A stretch of 64,000 nucleotides of DNA from an uncultured Bacteroidota bacterium (lineage in GTDB: Bacteria; Bacteroidota; Bacteroidia; B-17B0; Aurantibacillaceae), in contig CALMVZ010000013.1 of NCBI GenBank assembly GCA_937873155.1, forward strand, positions 328,242 to 392,241, written 5' to 3'. Position 1 is the stretch's first letter. Each line of letters starts with the position of its first letter. Below the pieces are notes generated by a model. It searched no databases. It was given only the letters and a program-made list of their open reading frames with translations, and was not told the DNA's origin. Below are positions 8,192 through 16,638 of the stretch, one piece after another. The position numbers and the translations under genes were made by a program.

Positions 8192-8362
8192 AACTTTTAA
8201 ACTTTAATTGAACGTATGGAATTGTGAGTTCAAAAAGATTCAAATGAACCAAAAAGTGTCTTCATCTCTTCTTTTTGTTCTCCTGAACTTCCATGTAAAG
8301 ATCTTTCTCATAAGTTTATGAAGTTTTGAATATTTATTTGTGACTGTAAACATTTATAATAA

Positions 8363-8542
8363 TTAAAATAATTTGCTAAAATCAACGTATCCTTCGTTAT
8401 CTCTTTTATCTTCTTCCTGAGATCCTGTTTCCGTTTCGGTCTCTTCAATTTCTCTTTCGTCTTTTTTTACACCTGTATCCGGCTTCTTAGTTGCAGGCTC
8501 CATCTCTGTATCCGGTGTTTGTTTTGGCTTATTCGGTTCCAT
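8363..8542 (-). CDS. Small acidic disordered protein (59 residues)
   Basis: An ATG at 8542 opens 59 codons ending at TAA 8363-8365. The product starts MEPNKPKQTPDTEMEPATKK and is rich in Glu, Lys, Thr, Pro and Asp, with an end GYVDFSKLF that is its only hydrophobic patch. It has a DTGVK motif shared with the 101-residue acidic protein next door. Coding is supported by the promoter pair TTACCGAAT (8632-8624) / TACCTTTG (8596-8589) 47 bp upstream. No family is recognised; the composition suggests a stress-related, intrinsically disordered protein. The acidic C-terminus with aromatic end could bind a partner. Confidence 0.6.
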   Translation of the reverse strand: MEPNKPKQTPDTEMEPATKKPDTGVKKDEREIEETETETGSQEEDKRDNEGYVDFSKLF

Positions 8543-8588
8543 GATCTTTAATTTTTTAATCTGTTCGTATTCTTTTTAATTATACTAT

Positions 8589-8632
8589 CAAAGGTACTGC
8601 CAAATAAGAGGGAAGATCTTAGTATTCGGTAA
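8589..8632 (-). promoter_or_regulatory. Bipartite promoter: TTACCGAAT box plus TACCTTTG
   Basis: On the minus strand TTACCGAAT (8632-8624) is followed after 27 nt by TACCTTTG (8596-8589), an exact match to the Bacteroidota -7 consensus TAnnTTTG. It precedes the 59-residue acidic protein gene by 47 bp and is the best of the four copies. Confidence 0.55.
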
Positions 8633-8698
8633 AGACAGAATATGAATGGCTAAAAGAGAACCGTCAATGAAGAAATGAGAAAAAGTGTTAAGGAAATA

Positions 8699-9688
8699 TT
8701 AAGATCTCCACTTAGAAATAAGATCTGATGCGAGCTTGTACGGATTGATATTTCCTTTTTGCAAAAGAGTTTCCATTTTTGATAATTCTGCTTTGATGGC
8801 AGGATTGCTGTAGAATTTTTCTTTCAATTTATCCGCAATGCTTTGGTGCAGCCAATCCTTCAATTGGGCATTACGTTTTTTATGAAAATATCCGTTGCTT
8901 TCAACAAGTAACTTATATTCTTCAATTATCCTGATCACATTACTGATACCATCATTTTGTAAAGCGGAACAAGTATCAACTTTCGGTATCCATCCGCTTT
9001 CTGTTGGTGGGAATAAATGAAGTGCATGTGCATATTCAGTCCTGGCATTTTTTGCTTTCTGAACATTTGTACCATCCGCTTTTGTGATGATCACGGAGTC
9101 CGCCATTTCCATTATTCCTCTTTTTATACCTTGTAATTCGTCACCGGCTCCGGTTAGCATCAATAATAAAAAGAAATCTGTCATTTGACTGATAGTGATC
9201 TCGCTTTGCCCGACCCCGACAGTTTCAACAATAATAAAATCGTAGCCTGCCGCTTCACATAATAAAATAGTTTCAAATGTTTTTTGTGCAACGCCGCCCA
9301 ATGTTCCTGAACTTGGCGAAGGGCGGATATAAACTTTAGGATGAACAGATAATTTTTCCATTCGGGTCTTATCACCAAGGATACTGCCTTTACTTTTCTG
9401 GCTGCTTGGATCAATTGCTAAAATGGCAACCTTATGTCCGCTCTCTGCTAATTCTAAACCAAAACTCTCAATAAAAGTGCTTTTACCAACTCCGGGTACA
9501 CCGGTAATTCCCAAACGGAATGATCTTCCTGTTTTTTCTATAACCCCATCAATTATTCTTTCAGCTATTTGCTGATGTTCTTCTTTAGTGGATTCAACTA
9601 AGGTGATAGCGCGGCTTAGAATAGAGATATCCGAGGAGAGGATTCCTTTGATAAAATAGGCCGGATCAGTTATTTGTGAATTACTCAA
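8699..9688 (-). CDS. meaB: Methylmalonyl-CoA mutase-associated GTPase MeaB
   Basis: A 329-residue G3E-type P-loop GTPase, full length for the family. The P-loop GVPGVGKST is at about 63-71, the Mg-binding AIDPSS follows, and VETVGVGQSE and TKADG correspond to the switch and base-specificity motifs. MeaB protects and loads the B12-dependent methylmalonyl-CoA mutase. No mutase gene is in the window, so the partner lies elsewhere. The start overlaps the end of the AMP nucleosidase gene by 8 bp, so the two are translated from one message. Confidence 0.93.
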   Translation of the reverse strand: MSNSQITDPAYFIKGILSSDISILSRAITLVESTKEEHQQIAERIIDGVIEKTGRSFRLGITGVPGVGKSTFIESFGLELAESGHKVAILAIDPSSQKSKGSILGDKTRMEKLSVHPKVYIRPSPSSGTLGGVAQKTFETILLCEAAGYDFIIVETVGVGQSEITISQMTDFFLLLMLTGAGDELQGIKRGIMEMADSVIITKADGTNVQKAKNARTEYAHALHLFPPTESGWIPKVDTCSALQNDGISNVIRIIEEYKLLVESNGYFHKKRNAQLKDWLHQSIADKLKEKFYSNPAIKAELSKMETLLQKGNINPYKLASDLISKWRS

Positions 9689-10454
9689 AACGCAAATGTT
9701 TTACGGATATTCCGGAATTCTGTAATTCTTTTAGTGAATCAATACCGATCTGTAAGTGATGGTTTACATGTCCTTCTGTAACTGCTTTATCACTGGCTTC
9801 AGTTTTTACACCTTCCGGTACCATTGGCTGATCAGTTACGAGTAATAATGCTCCTGTTGGAATTTCATTATGGAAGCCAACCGTAAAAATGGTAGCTGTT
9901 TCCATATCAATTGCCATGGCACGCACAACACGCAAATATTCTTTGAATTTATCATCATGTTCCCAAACCCTTCTGTTAGTTGTGTAAACAGTTCCTGTCC
10001 AATAATCTTTATTAGCAACGCGGATCGTATAAGAAATCGCTTTTTGCAAACTGAACGCAGGCATAGCCGGAACTTCGTGAGGGAAATAATCATCACTTGT
10101 TCCTTCACCCCTGATAGCTGCAATTGGTAATATAAGATCCCCGATATTATTTTTCTTTTTTAAACCACCACATTTTCCCAGGAAAAGAACTGCTTTCGGA
10201 TGAATTGCACTCAACAGATCCATAACAGTTGCAGCTCCGGCACTTCCCATCCCGAAATTAATAATAGTTATCCCGCCTGCAGTTGCGCTGCACATAGGGC
10301 GGTCGAGACCCCTCACTTCAACATTATTAATTTTGGCAAATTCAAAAACATAATTACTGAAGTTCACTAACAGGATATATTGTCCGAACTCAGCGAGTGG
10401 AACACCTGTATAACGGGGCAGCCAATTGTTTACTATTTCTTCTTTACTTTTCAC
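9681..10454 (-). CDS. amn: AMP nucleosidase (short form)
   Basis: The 257-residue enzyme belongs to the nucleoside phosphorylase fold, hydrolysing AMP to adenine and ribose 5-phosphate. Family features seen are the nucleotide loop NFGMGSAGAAT, FLGKCGG, the insertion GEGTSDDYFPHEVPAMP and the ribose-binding AIDMETATIFTVG. It lacks the N-terminal domain of the E. coli enzyme (484 residues) but matches the short Bacteroidota type. It is the first gene of a two-gene unit with meaB, overlapping it by 8 bp. Confidence 0.92.
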   Translation of the reverse strand: MKSKEEIVNNWLPRYTGVPLAEFGQYILLVNFSNYVFEFAKINNVEVRGLDRPMCSATAGGITIINFGMGSAGAATVMDLLSAIHPKAVLFLGKCGGLKKKNNIGDLILPIAAIRGEGTSDDYFPHEVPAMPAFSLQKAISYTIRVANKDYWTGTVYTTNRRVWEHDDKFKEYLRVVRAMAIDMETATIFTVGFHNEIPTGALLLVTDQPMVPEGVKTEASDKAVTEGHVNHHLQIGIDSLKELQNSGISVKHLRFE

Positions 10455-10506
10455 TATATCTTCTTAATTTGTGACCGTTTAATCTTTGTAAAGATATTTA
10501 TAAAAT

Positions 10507-10965
10507 CTGGAATCAGACCTCATATATCCAACATTTAATGTACGCATAAAACGGGAGAATAACAAGGTTTTTATTTTTGACCTCGTCCGTAAAAAATGGC
10601 TGGCATTAAACCCTGAAGAGTGGGTAAGGCAGCATTTACTGAACTATTTAATTACCGGTAAACAGGTTCCTGCTTCACTTATTTCCGTTGAAAAAGAGAT
10701 CAACCTGAATAATACCCGTAAACGGTATGATGCGGTTGTGTATAATTCAGCTAAACAACCTGTTTTACTGATAGAATGTAAATCCCCCGATATTCAAATA
10801 ACTGATGCAACGTTAGATCAGGCAATGCGGTATAACCTTATACTTGGCGTAAAATATCTTCTGATCACAAATGGCCTGAAACAGTTTGTTATCAGTGTGG
10901 AGAAAGGTAAAGGTGTTTTACTGCCGGAACTTCCGGAGTATAAAGACTTATTTAAGAGCTTGTAA
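10507..10965 (+). CDS. Orphan HsdR N-terminal-like (PD-(D/E)XK) domain protein, non-standard start
   Basis: The frame running from a stop at 10501 to TAA at 10963 encodes a type I restriction enzyme R-subunit N-terminal-like domain (HSDR_N_2). The family features RKKWLALNPEEWVRQHLLNYL and KRYDAVVYN...LLIECKSP are clear, with nuclease-type residues Asp75 and Glu90-x-Lys92. Family sequence extends at least to codon 8 (YPTFNVRIKRENN), yet there is no ATG, GTG or TTG before GTG 10738, which would cut the domain in half. A CTG at 10507 is the most likely start (M-ESDLIYPTF). Single-domain members are common in Bacteroidota and are of unknown function. No hsdM or hsdS is nearby. It could also be a pseudogene that lost its start. 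Confidence 0.65.
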   Translation: MESDLIYPTFNVRIKRENNKVFIFDLVRKKWLALNPEEWVRQHLLNYLITGKQVPASLISVEKEINLNNTRKRYDAVVYNSAKQPVLLIECKSPDIQITDATLDQAMRYNLILGVKYLLITNGLKQFVISVEKGKGVLLPELPEYKDLFKSL

Positions 10966-11080
10966 AAACCCGATTTTTTCCTGCCGACTTTTTCTCTGTT
11001 CTAGACCAATTTTCCCTCCTTTTAAACGAACAGTCCTTCCATTGGTTTTTTGTCGTTTTAACTTTAGAAAAAAGTTTGAT

Positions 11081-12499
11081 ATGACATCTAAATTTATTCT
11101 AGCCTGCTCAGCCTGTCTTATGTTTTCAGTTCCTTTTTTAAGTAAGGCTCAGTATTTTCAGCAGGTCTATTTAAATTCACCGTATAATCAGGAGGGTCAG
11201 GATGTAATGGCAACATCGGATGGCGGATACTTAATTGCAGGTTATACTCAGAACAGTGATCCGTCGGATTGCGATGTACACATTATTAAAACAGATGGCA
11301 ACGGCAATAAACTATCATCTCAAACGTATGGCGGTATCCGACCTGATTTTCCTTATCACATGATAGCAACTATTGACGGGAATTTTTTCCTGATAGGTTA
11401 CTCTCAAAGTTATGGCGGAGGAGACGCTGATATTTTTCTAATGAAAGTAGACCAAAACGGCAATCTTATATGGCAAAAAACATATGGCGGGTTTGGAAAT
11501 GATTTCGGGCAGGATATTATTGCGGTGGCAGATGGAAATTATGTTATTGTAGGTTGGTCTAATTCCGGCGCAAGTAGTAATGATGCTAACATTATCAAAA
11601 TTGATCCGGCCGGTAATGTAATATGGAACAGAATGCTTGGCGGTGTTTCTGATGATTATGGGCATTCAATTAAACAATGTGCTGATGGCCTCATTATATT
11701 AGGACATACTATGGAAGTCGGGAACGGCGACGCGTACCTGATCAAAACTGATAATGACGGAATCTACCAATGGCATAAAACAATAGGGGGCGCGGGTTAT
11801 GATGAAGGTTCCTATATAAATGTAAACGGTGATGGCAGCTTCACTTTTATTGTAAGAGACAGCAGTAATGCAGGAATGGATATTGATTTAAGAATTACAA
11901 AAACAGATGCAGGTGGAAATGTGATCTGGAGTAAAGCGTATGGTGGTGACAAAAAAGACACTCCGAAAATGATACAGCCAACATCTGATGGCGGATATAT
12001 CATTGGTGCGATCAGCAGAAGTTTTGGATGGATCAATCCTGATATGTGGATCTTAAAATGTGATGGAGGAGGAGATACAACATGGACAAGACATTACGGT
12101 GGTGTAAATAATGAACATTGTTATGTAGTAAGGGAACAACCTGATGGAAGTTATATCGCGATAGGTAAGACCGCAAGTTTTGGTCCTGATATGGATGCAA
12201 TATTCTTAAAATTAAATCCGAATGGTACTATGGCTGTTGGTGTTGAAGAGAATAAAACTCTCGCTAACAACATTCGTGTTTATCCAAACCCAAGTAACGG
12301 AACTATAAAAATTGAGATGCCTGATATGAAGGCAACAAAAATAACTGTAACCAATTCGCTCGGACAGGATATTTATAAAAGAGAAGTAGAAAATCTGGAA
12401 AGTATTGATCTGGGATTGAGTGATAAAAAAGCCGGCGTGTATTTTATAAAATGCGAATCGGAGAACTATTCAATAATAAAAAATATAATAATTAATTAA
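11081..12499 (+). CDS. T9SS type A-sorted secreted repeat protein
   Basis: The ATG at 11081 starts a signal peptide (about 1-23, ending LSKAQ); an upstream in-frame extension to 10886 was not used because it lacks any signal. The mature protein has about seven repeats of 50-60 residues of the pattern GGYLIAGYTQN...DVHIIKTDGNGN...W...YGG, a beta-propeller-like SBBP/Kelch-type arrangement. The final about 80 residues are a T9SS type A sorting domain (VYPNPSNGTIKIEMP...GVYFIKCESENYSIIKNIIIN). It is thus exported and cell-surface bound or released. The lipoprotein gene follows 12 bp later, suggesting co-transcription. Substrate unknown. Confidence 0.85.
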   Translation: MTSKFILACSACLMFSVPFLSKAQYFQQVYLNSPYNQEGQDVMATSDGGYLIAGYTQNSDPSDCDVHIIKTDGNGNKLSSQTYGGIRPDFPYHMIATIDGNFFLIGYSQSYGGGDADIFLMKVDQNGNLIWQKTYGGFGNDFGQDIIAVADGNYVIVGWSNSGASSNDANIIKIDPAGNVIWNRMLGGVSDDYGHSIKQCADGLIILGHTMEVGNGDAYLIKTDNDGIYQWHKTIGGAGYDEGSYINVNGDGSFTFIVRDSSNAGMDIDLRITKTDAGGNVIWSKAYGGDKKDTPKMIQPTSDGGYIIGAISRSFGWINPDMWILKCDGGGDTTWTRHYGGVNNEHCYVVREQPDGSYIAIGKTASFGPDMDAIFLKLNPNGTMAVGVEENKTLANNIRVYPNPSNGTIKIEMPDMKATKITVTNSLGQDIYKREVENLESIDLGLSDKKAGVYFIKCESENYSIIKNIIIN

Positions 12500-12511
12500 A
12501 GTAAAAAAATT

Positions 12512-12928
12512 ATGAAAGAAGTGAGAATATACATCCACATTTTAATTTTGTTGGTATTCATTGTTTGCCTTTCTTCATGTAAGAAGCCTGAAGGTCCGGG
12601 CGGACAAGCCAGCGTGAAGGGAAAAGTCTACGCAAGTGATTTTGATAATACGAATACATATTTGGTATCGAAAGGTTATTTTCCCGGCATCAAAGTATAT
12701 ATCATTTACGGGAATGGAACTGAGATCGGGAATAGTGTTGTTACGTCAACCGATGGCAGTTATGAATTCAAATACCTGAATAAAGGACATTATAAAGTAT
12801 TCGCGAATTCGATAGATACTTCCCGTAAAGTAAAAGGTAATGACAGTGAGAAAGCTGTGATAAAAGAATTTGAGATCAAAGAAGCAAAAAAGAAAGTGAC
12901 AGTCGAAGATATCTTTATCAATATCTAA
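12512..12928 (+). CDS. Carboxypeptidase-regulatory-like lipoprotein
   Basis: The 138-residue product has a lipoprotein signal with Cys23 after LSS, then a Gly/Pro-rich linker (PEGPGGQASVKG). The rest is a single beta-sandwich domain with KGKVYASD, TSTDGSYEFKYLNKGHYKVFANS and a closing strand KVTVEDIFINI, the usual pattern of carboxypeptidase-regulatory/SdrD-like folds. It lies 12 bp behind the T9SS repeat protein and is likely co-expressed. It ends 2 bp before the convergent esterase gene. Confidence 0.8.
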   Translation: MKEVRIYIHILILLVFIVCLSSCKKPEGPGGQASVKGKVYASDFDNTNTYLVSKGYFPGIKVYIIYGNGTEIGNSVVTSTDGSYEFKYLNKGHYKVFANSIDTSRKVKGNDSEKAVIKEFEIKEAKKKVTVEDIFINI

Positions 12929-12930
12929 GA

Positions 12931-14061
12931 TTATTGTTTGATCAATTTTTTGGTTACGGATCTTTCCCCGGAAGTTACCCTTAAAAAATAAATTCCCTGT
13001 TGTAAATGACTTAAAGAAATTGTGCTTTCTTTGGTCTCAGGAATTAATTCTTTCCCTGTAATATCGTAAAGACTTAAAGCGATCTCATTATCTGATTTCA
13101 CAGTTACGATATCTGAAACAGGATTCGGGTAAACTGAAAAAGTGTTTTCAAAAGTGTTATCTTCAATACCTGTAATGAACATGCTTAATTTATATTTCCT
13201 GAAAAAACGCCAGATCTCAACAGAAGCATTAAAATCCTGGTTTGTCGTTCCAACAATAATACTTGCTCCCGGCCATGTATGGGCACCACCGTTCACCCTG
13301 TATAATTCGTTAGTAGCACCTGAAGTTCCTCCTGACCATAAAAAATGATCAGCAGTACAGCCGTCAGTTGTGCTGATGTTTGGAACAGCACTTGTTGTGG
13401 GAACTGTGTTCGTATTATTTTTTATACGCCAGAATTTCATTAGTGTATCTACTGCTAACATCCCTGAACCTCCATTGTATGGAACTGTTCCATCCATTGT
13501 ACCATGAATATGCATTACAGGAACAGGCCGCCCGGGATTACAAGTTGGACTTACTGAGGAAAACATAGTTCCTGTAACCCCGGCGATCGCTGCGATCTTA
13601 TTACTGAGATTACACGCTAAAAAGTTGCTCATAAAACCGCCGTTACTCATACCTGTTGAATAAATAGCATTCGGATCAATATTGTAGATCAGTTTTAAAC
13701 TATCTATCAATTGGGAAATAAATAAAAGATCATTTACGCCGGTAGGAGAGATTCCGGCGTTCCAATAAGGTTGATTACTTGCGTCTTTTGTGCCTTGAGG
13801 ATGTACGATCAAAAATTTTGCCGTATCAGCTATTGGCATAAAATTACCGTAGAATTGCTGCTGAAATGAATTGGAAGTATATCCATGCATATTAATGACC
13901 AACGGGTAAGGCTGAGAACCTGTATAAGATAGCGGTCGGTACAAACGGTAAGTGCGCCAAATACTTGATGAATTAATGCTATCTACTACTGTCGCTCCTG
14001 TTTGTGCGGAAACAAAAAAGCCTGTCAGTAATAACAGGCTTAAATATAGTTTTGCTTTCAT
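12931..14061 (-). CDS. Secreted feruloyl esterase/PHB-depolymerase-like protein with T9SS type A domain
   Basis: Start ATG 14061 gives a signal peptide (about 1-20, ending FVSAQ); the longer frame to 14088 adds only nine residues. The catalytic part (25-300) is an alpha/beta hydrolase with INMHGYTSN, GMSNGGF (nucleophile Ser139), HGTMDGTVPY with the Asp, and GGAHTWPG with the His, fitting the LpqC/PHB-depolymerase esterase group. The last about 75 residues are a type A sorting domain (VYPNPVSDIVTVKS...GIYFLRVTSGERSVTKKLIKQ). The substrate is probably an ester in polymer or xylan; not proven. A perfect palindrome at 14089-14112 lies upstream and may be an operator. Confidence 0.88.
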   Translation of the reverse strand: MKAKLYLSLLLLTGFFVSAQTGATVVDSINSSSIWRTYRLYRPLSYTGSQPYPLVINMHGYTSNSFQQQFYGNFMPIADTAKFLIVHPQGTKDASNQPYWNAGISPTGVNDLLFISQLIDSLKLIYNIDPNAIYSTGMSNGGFMSNFLACNLSNKIAAIAGVTGTMFSSVSPTCNPGRPVPVMHIHGTMDGTVPYNGGSGMLAVDTLMKFWRIKNNTNTVPTTSAVPNISTTDGCTADHFLWSGGTSGATNELYRVNGGAHTWPGASIIVGTTNQDFNASVEIWRFFRKYKLSMFITGIEDNTFENTFSVYPNPVSDIVTVKSDNEIALSLYDITGKELIPETKESTISLSHLQQGIYFLRVTSGERSVTKKLIKQ

Positions 14062-14088
14062 GTGTAATGTCGTTTTTAAAAAAGTCAC

Positions 14089-14112
14089 ATGAAATAACTT
14101 TAGTTATTTCAT
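14089..14112. promoter_or_regulatory. Perfect palindrome upstream of the esterase gene
   Basis: ATGAAATAACT and its exact complement are separated by 2 nt (11-bp arms, spacer TT). It lies 27 bp before the esterase start. It could be a dimeric repressor or activator site; no second copy was found in the window, although the neighbouring inverted repeat has a related GAAATAAT word. Confidence 0.4.
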
Positions 14113-14167
14113 AAGAGCTAAGATACGGATTTTTATAACTATACCTGCTTAACTAAGCGCCTATATA

Positions 14168-14300
14168 TCACCTCTTCGGGGTTTTTTATTTGAGCGGCGG
14201 ATGATTTTATAATTATTTCATCCCTTTGGGATTAATTTTTAACTCCGAAGGAATGAAATAATTATAGAATTTAAAAGATCAAAAACCCCGCAGGGGTGAC
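14168..14300. repeat. Imperfect long inverted repeat between dnaN and the esterase
   Basis: Outer arms TCACCTCTTCGGGGTTTTT (14168-14187) and its near-complement at 14281-14299 differ at two bases, and inner arms TATAATTATTTCATCCCTT / AAGGAATGAAATAATTATA (14207-14265) at one. The element of about 130 nt folds into a long hairpin. It lies between the dnaN stop and the esterase promoter, where it may also act as the dnaN terminator. The structure suggests a small non-autonomous mobile element (MITE-like) or an RNA hairpin. Confidence 0.55.
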
Positions 14301-14319
14301 ATGGTTTTGAAAAACAAAA

Positions 14320-15441
14320 TTAATTGTTAAGCATCACCGGCATCACCAGCATTAATACATCTTCTCCCGGATTTGCTTTTTGTGACGGAACGATAATTCC
14401 TGCACGGTTAGGAGCGCTCATTTCAATGGTGATCTCATCACTTTCTAAATTACTCACCATTTCTACAAGAAATTTAGAATTGAACCCGATCTCCATGTCT
14501 TCACCAACATAAGAACACACTAAACTTTCGTGGCCTTCATTAGCGAAATCCAGGTCTTCTGCAGAAACAACCAAATGACTGCCATTGATCTTTAAACGGA
14601 TCTGGTGTGTTGCTTTGTTAGCGAATACACTCACGCGTTTAATTGCACCAAGGAAAGAAGAACGGTCGATAGTTAATTTATTCGGATTTTGTTTCGGAAT
14701 AACAGCTTCGTAGTTCGGATATTTGCCATCGATCAAACGGCAAACTAAATTAATATTACCGAAAGAGAATAAAGCATTTGTTTTATTGAACTCAACTTTC
14801 ACAGCATCATCAACACCTGTCAATAAACTTTTTAAAACGTTCAATGGTTTCTTCGGCATGATGAAAGAAGTAGAAGCGCCTGCTTTAGCATCATTTCGGA
14901 TGTAGCGCACTAATTTATGCGCATCGGTGGCAACGAAAATGGAATTTGTTTCTGTGAACTGGCAAAAAACGCCGCTCATAACAGGACGAAGATCATCGTT
15001 ACCTGTAGCAAAAATTGTTTTATTGATCGCTGAACCTAAGATATCACTTTTGATCACGATCGAAGTTTGTGAATCAAGCTTAGGCATTTTCGGGTATTCT
15101 TCCCCATTATGCCCGGTCAAAGTGTAATCGCCTGTTTCTGTTTTTAATTTTGCGGAGAATTTTTTATTATCGATGATGAAAGAAATTGGCTGCTCCGGTA
15201 GATTTGCAAGTGCATCCTGCAATGTTTTTGCCGGTATAGCGATAGATCCGCCCTGGGTAGCTTCTACTTTTAATCCGGTAGTGATAGTTGTTTCCATATC
15301 GCTTGCCGAAATGGTCAACTCGCCGTTAGCTACTTCAAACAAAAAACAATCTAAAATGGGAATAGTATTATTTGTGTTCAATACGCCGCCTACGGCTTTT
15401 AAATGTTTTAGTAAAGTGGAGGATGAAACTACAAAATTCAT
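14320..15441 (-). CDS. dnaN: DNA polymerase III beta sliding clamp
   Basis: The 373-residue protein has three clamp domains, ending in MLVMPVMLNN, the family's C-terminal strand that forms the protein-binding pocket. Diagnostic words are ISASDMETTI, VATDAHKLVRYI and SNLESDEITIEM. It forms the ring that holds polymerase III on DNA. It is placed away from dnaA, with DUF4340 and PorP/SprF genes upstream on the same strand but separated by a 125-bp gap, so it probably has its own promoter. Confidence 0.97.
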   Translation of the reverse strand: MNFVVSSSTLLKHLKAVGGVLNTNNTIPILDCFLFEVANGELTISASDMETTITTGLKVEATQGGSIAIPAKTLQDALANLPEQPISFIIDNKKFSAKLKTETGDYTLTGHNGEEYPKMPKLDSQTSIVIKSDILGSAINKTIFATGNDDLRPVMSGVFCQFTETNSIFVATDAHKLVRYIRNDAKAGASTSFIMPKKPLNVLKSLLTGVDDAVKVEFNKTNALFSFGNINLVCRLIDGKYPNYEAVIPKQNPNKLTIDRSSFLGAIKRVSVFANKATHQIRLKINGSHLVVSAEDLDFANEGHESLVCSYVGEDMEIGFNSKFLVEMVSNLESDEITIEMSAPNRAGIIVPSQKANPGEDVLMLVMPVMLNN

Positions 15442-15566
15442 AAGTAAGTTTTTTCAGTTTGTGATAATGCAGAAGAGCAGTAGTGCTTTGGCATTACCGC
15501 TTCTTCTGGTTAACAAATTTAGGTTTCGCCTTATAAAACAGCCTAAATAATGGCTTTAGTTTTGAA

Positions 15567-16607
15567 CTACTTTTTAACAGTAGTTTGTGGCAGGAAATAA
15601 CTGTAGGTCTGAATGATTTTTCCGAATACGTAATACTGAATAAGAGAGGTTTCCTTATTCGATTCTTCTACAAGAAATAATCGGTCAGGATCGTACTTGT
15701 AGTCGTACCCGTATTTGCGGTTGAGGGCCGCTGTGGTATGTTTATTTACAAAACGGAATGTTCTCGTTTTAAAATCAGTAGTGGTGATCGACATTTTGAG
15801 GAAAGGAATGGCATTCTGAATAGAGTCGGTGAGTTTTTTGTTGAAATTATTAAGCAGTTGTTCGTAGCTAATATTCTGGAAATAGGCGAGGTACTGTTTC
15901 ATCTTCAGTTCATCAAAAGGGATGGGAGTGCCATTAAGTTTTTTTAATTCAAAACTTGTAGTGCTGTTCAGGTTCAGTACAAATGATGAATCCATATTTT
16001 CAGTGAACTCCATTTTTATCGTTTTGAGTTGAGGCGGGGTGTAGTTGATCACCATCCGGTCTCTCCACTCATCTTCATTTAGTATGAAACGCGACGATAA
16101 ATACCCGTTAAAACCCGGAATACACATTAAAAAAGGGTCCTCATAATTCTTATCCTCATCCAAATTGGTTAAGATCATGTAGGTGGCATCATTCTCCATG
16201 TTCTCATGCCCGACATAATATTGTTTTATTAATGTGTTGTTGTGATAGGCCTGTACTTTAATGGATCTTCCAACCATTGTCTTAATAACACCCGGTTTAG
16301 CATTCTTTCCAACCGGCGATTTTACTTCCATACGTTTCATTGTATAGAGCAGGAGGTTGATAGCGTCAGAACGACACGGATATTTATTCGGGGTAACCCA
16401 TCCTTTATCAGTACGGGTTAAAGTAATGCTTTGCCCGTTCTTATCGGCCATAAATATTTTGGTGATTGAGGCAGTGTCCTCAATTTTAAAATCCCGCGCT
16501 TCTTTATCTACTGTACTTCCGCTTGTTTTGTTCTTGTACAAATAATACGAAACGGCACAAAGAATGGTTAAAAGTATAATAACAATTAAAGAAGATCTGT
16601 TCTTCAT
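15567..16607 (-). CDS. DUF4340 membrane-anchored protein
   Basis: A 346-residue protein with one N-terminal membrane anchor (residues about 8-25, IVIILLTILCAVSYYLY) and a large extracytoplasmic part. Residues about 60-110 hold the DUF4340-type start (ITLTRTDKGWVTPNKYPC) and later strands repeat Lys/Thr-rich beta motifs. Family members occur beside gliding and secretion genes in Bacteroidota but have no proven role. Here it follows the PorP/SprF gene by 31 bp, so it is probably in the same transcript as the type B cargo and PorP/SprF. It could support assembly of surface proteins. Confidence 0.75.
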   Translation of the reverse strand: MKNRSSLIVIILLTILCAVSYYLYKNKTSGSTVDKEARDFKIEDTASITKIFMADKNGQSITLTRTDKGWVTPNKYPCRSDAINLLLYTMKRMEVKSPVGKNAKPGVIKTMVGRSIKVQAYHNNTLIKQYYVGHENMENDATYMILTNLDEDKNYEDPFLMCIPGFNGYLSSRFILNEDEWRDRMVINYTPPQLKTIKMEFTENMDSSFVLNLNSTTSFELKKLNGTPIPFDELKMKQYLAYFQNISYEQLLNNFNKKLTDSIQNAIPFLKMSITTTDFKTRTFRFVNKHTTAALNRKYGYDYKYDPDRLFLVEESNKETSLIQYYVFGKIIQTYSYFLPQTTVKK

Positions 16608-16638
16608 AAAAAATCAAGTTGTTAAAAGGAAATGCGGG

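Noticed and set aside
10886..11080. In-frame N-terminal extension of the secreted repeat protein
   Set aside because: It covers the end of the previous gene in another frame and has no signal; the ATG at 11081 starts a clean signal peptide.
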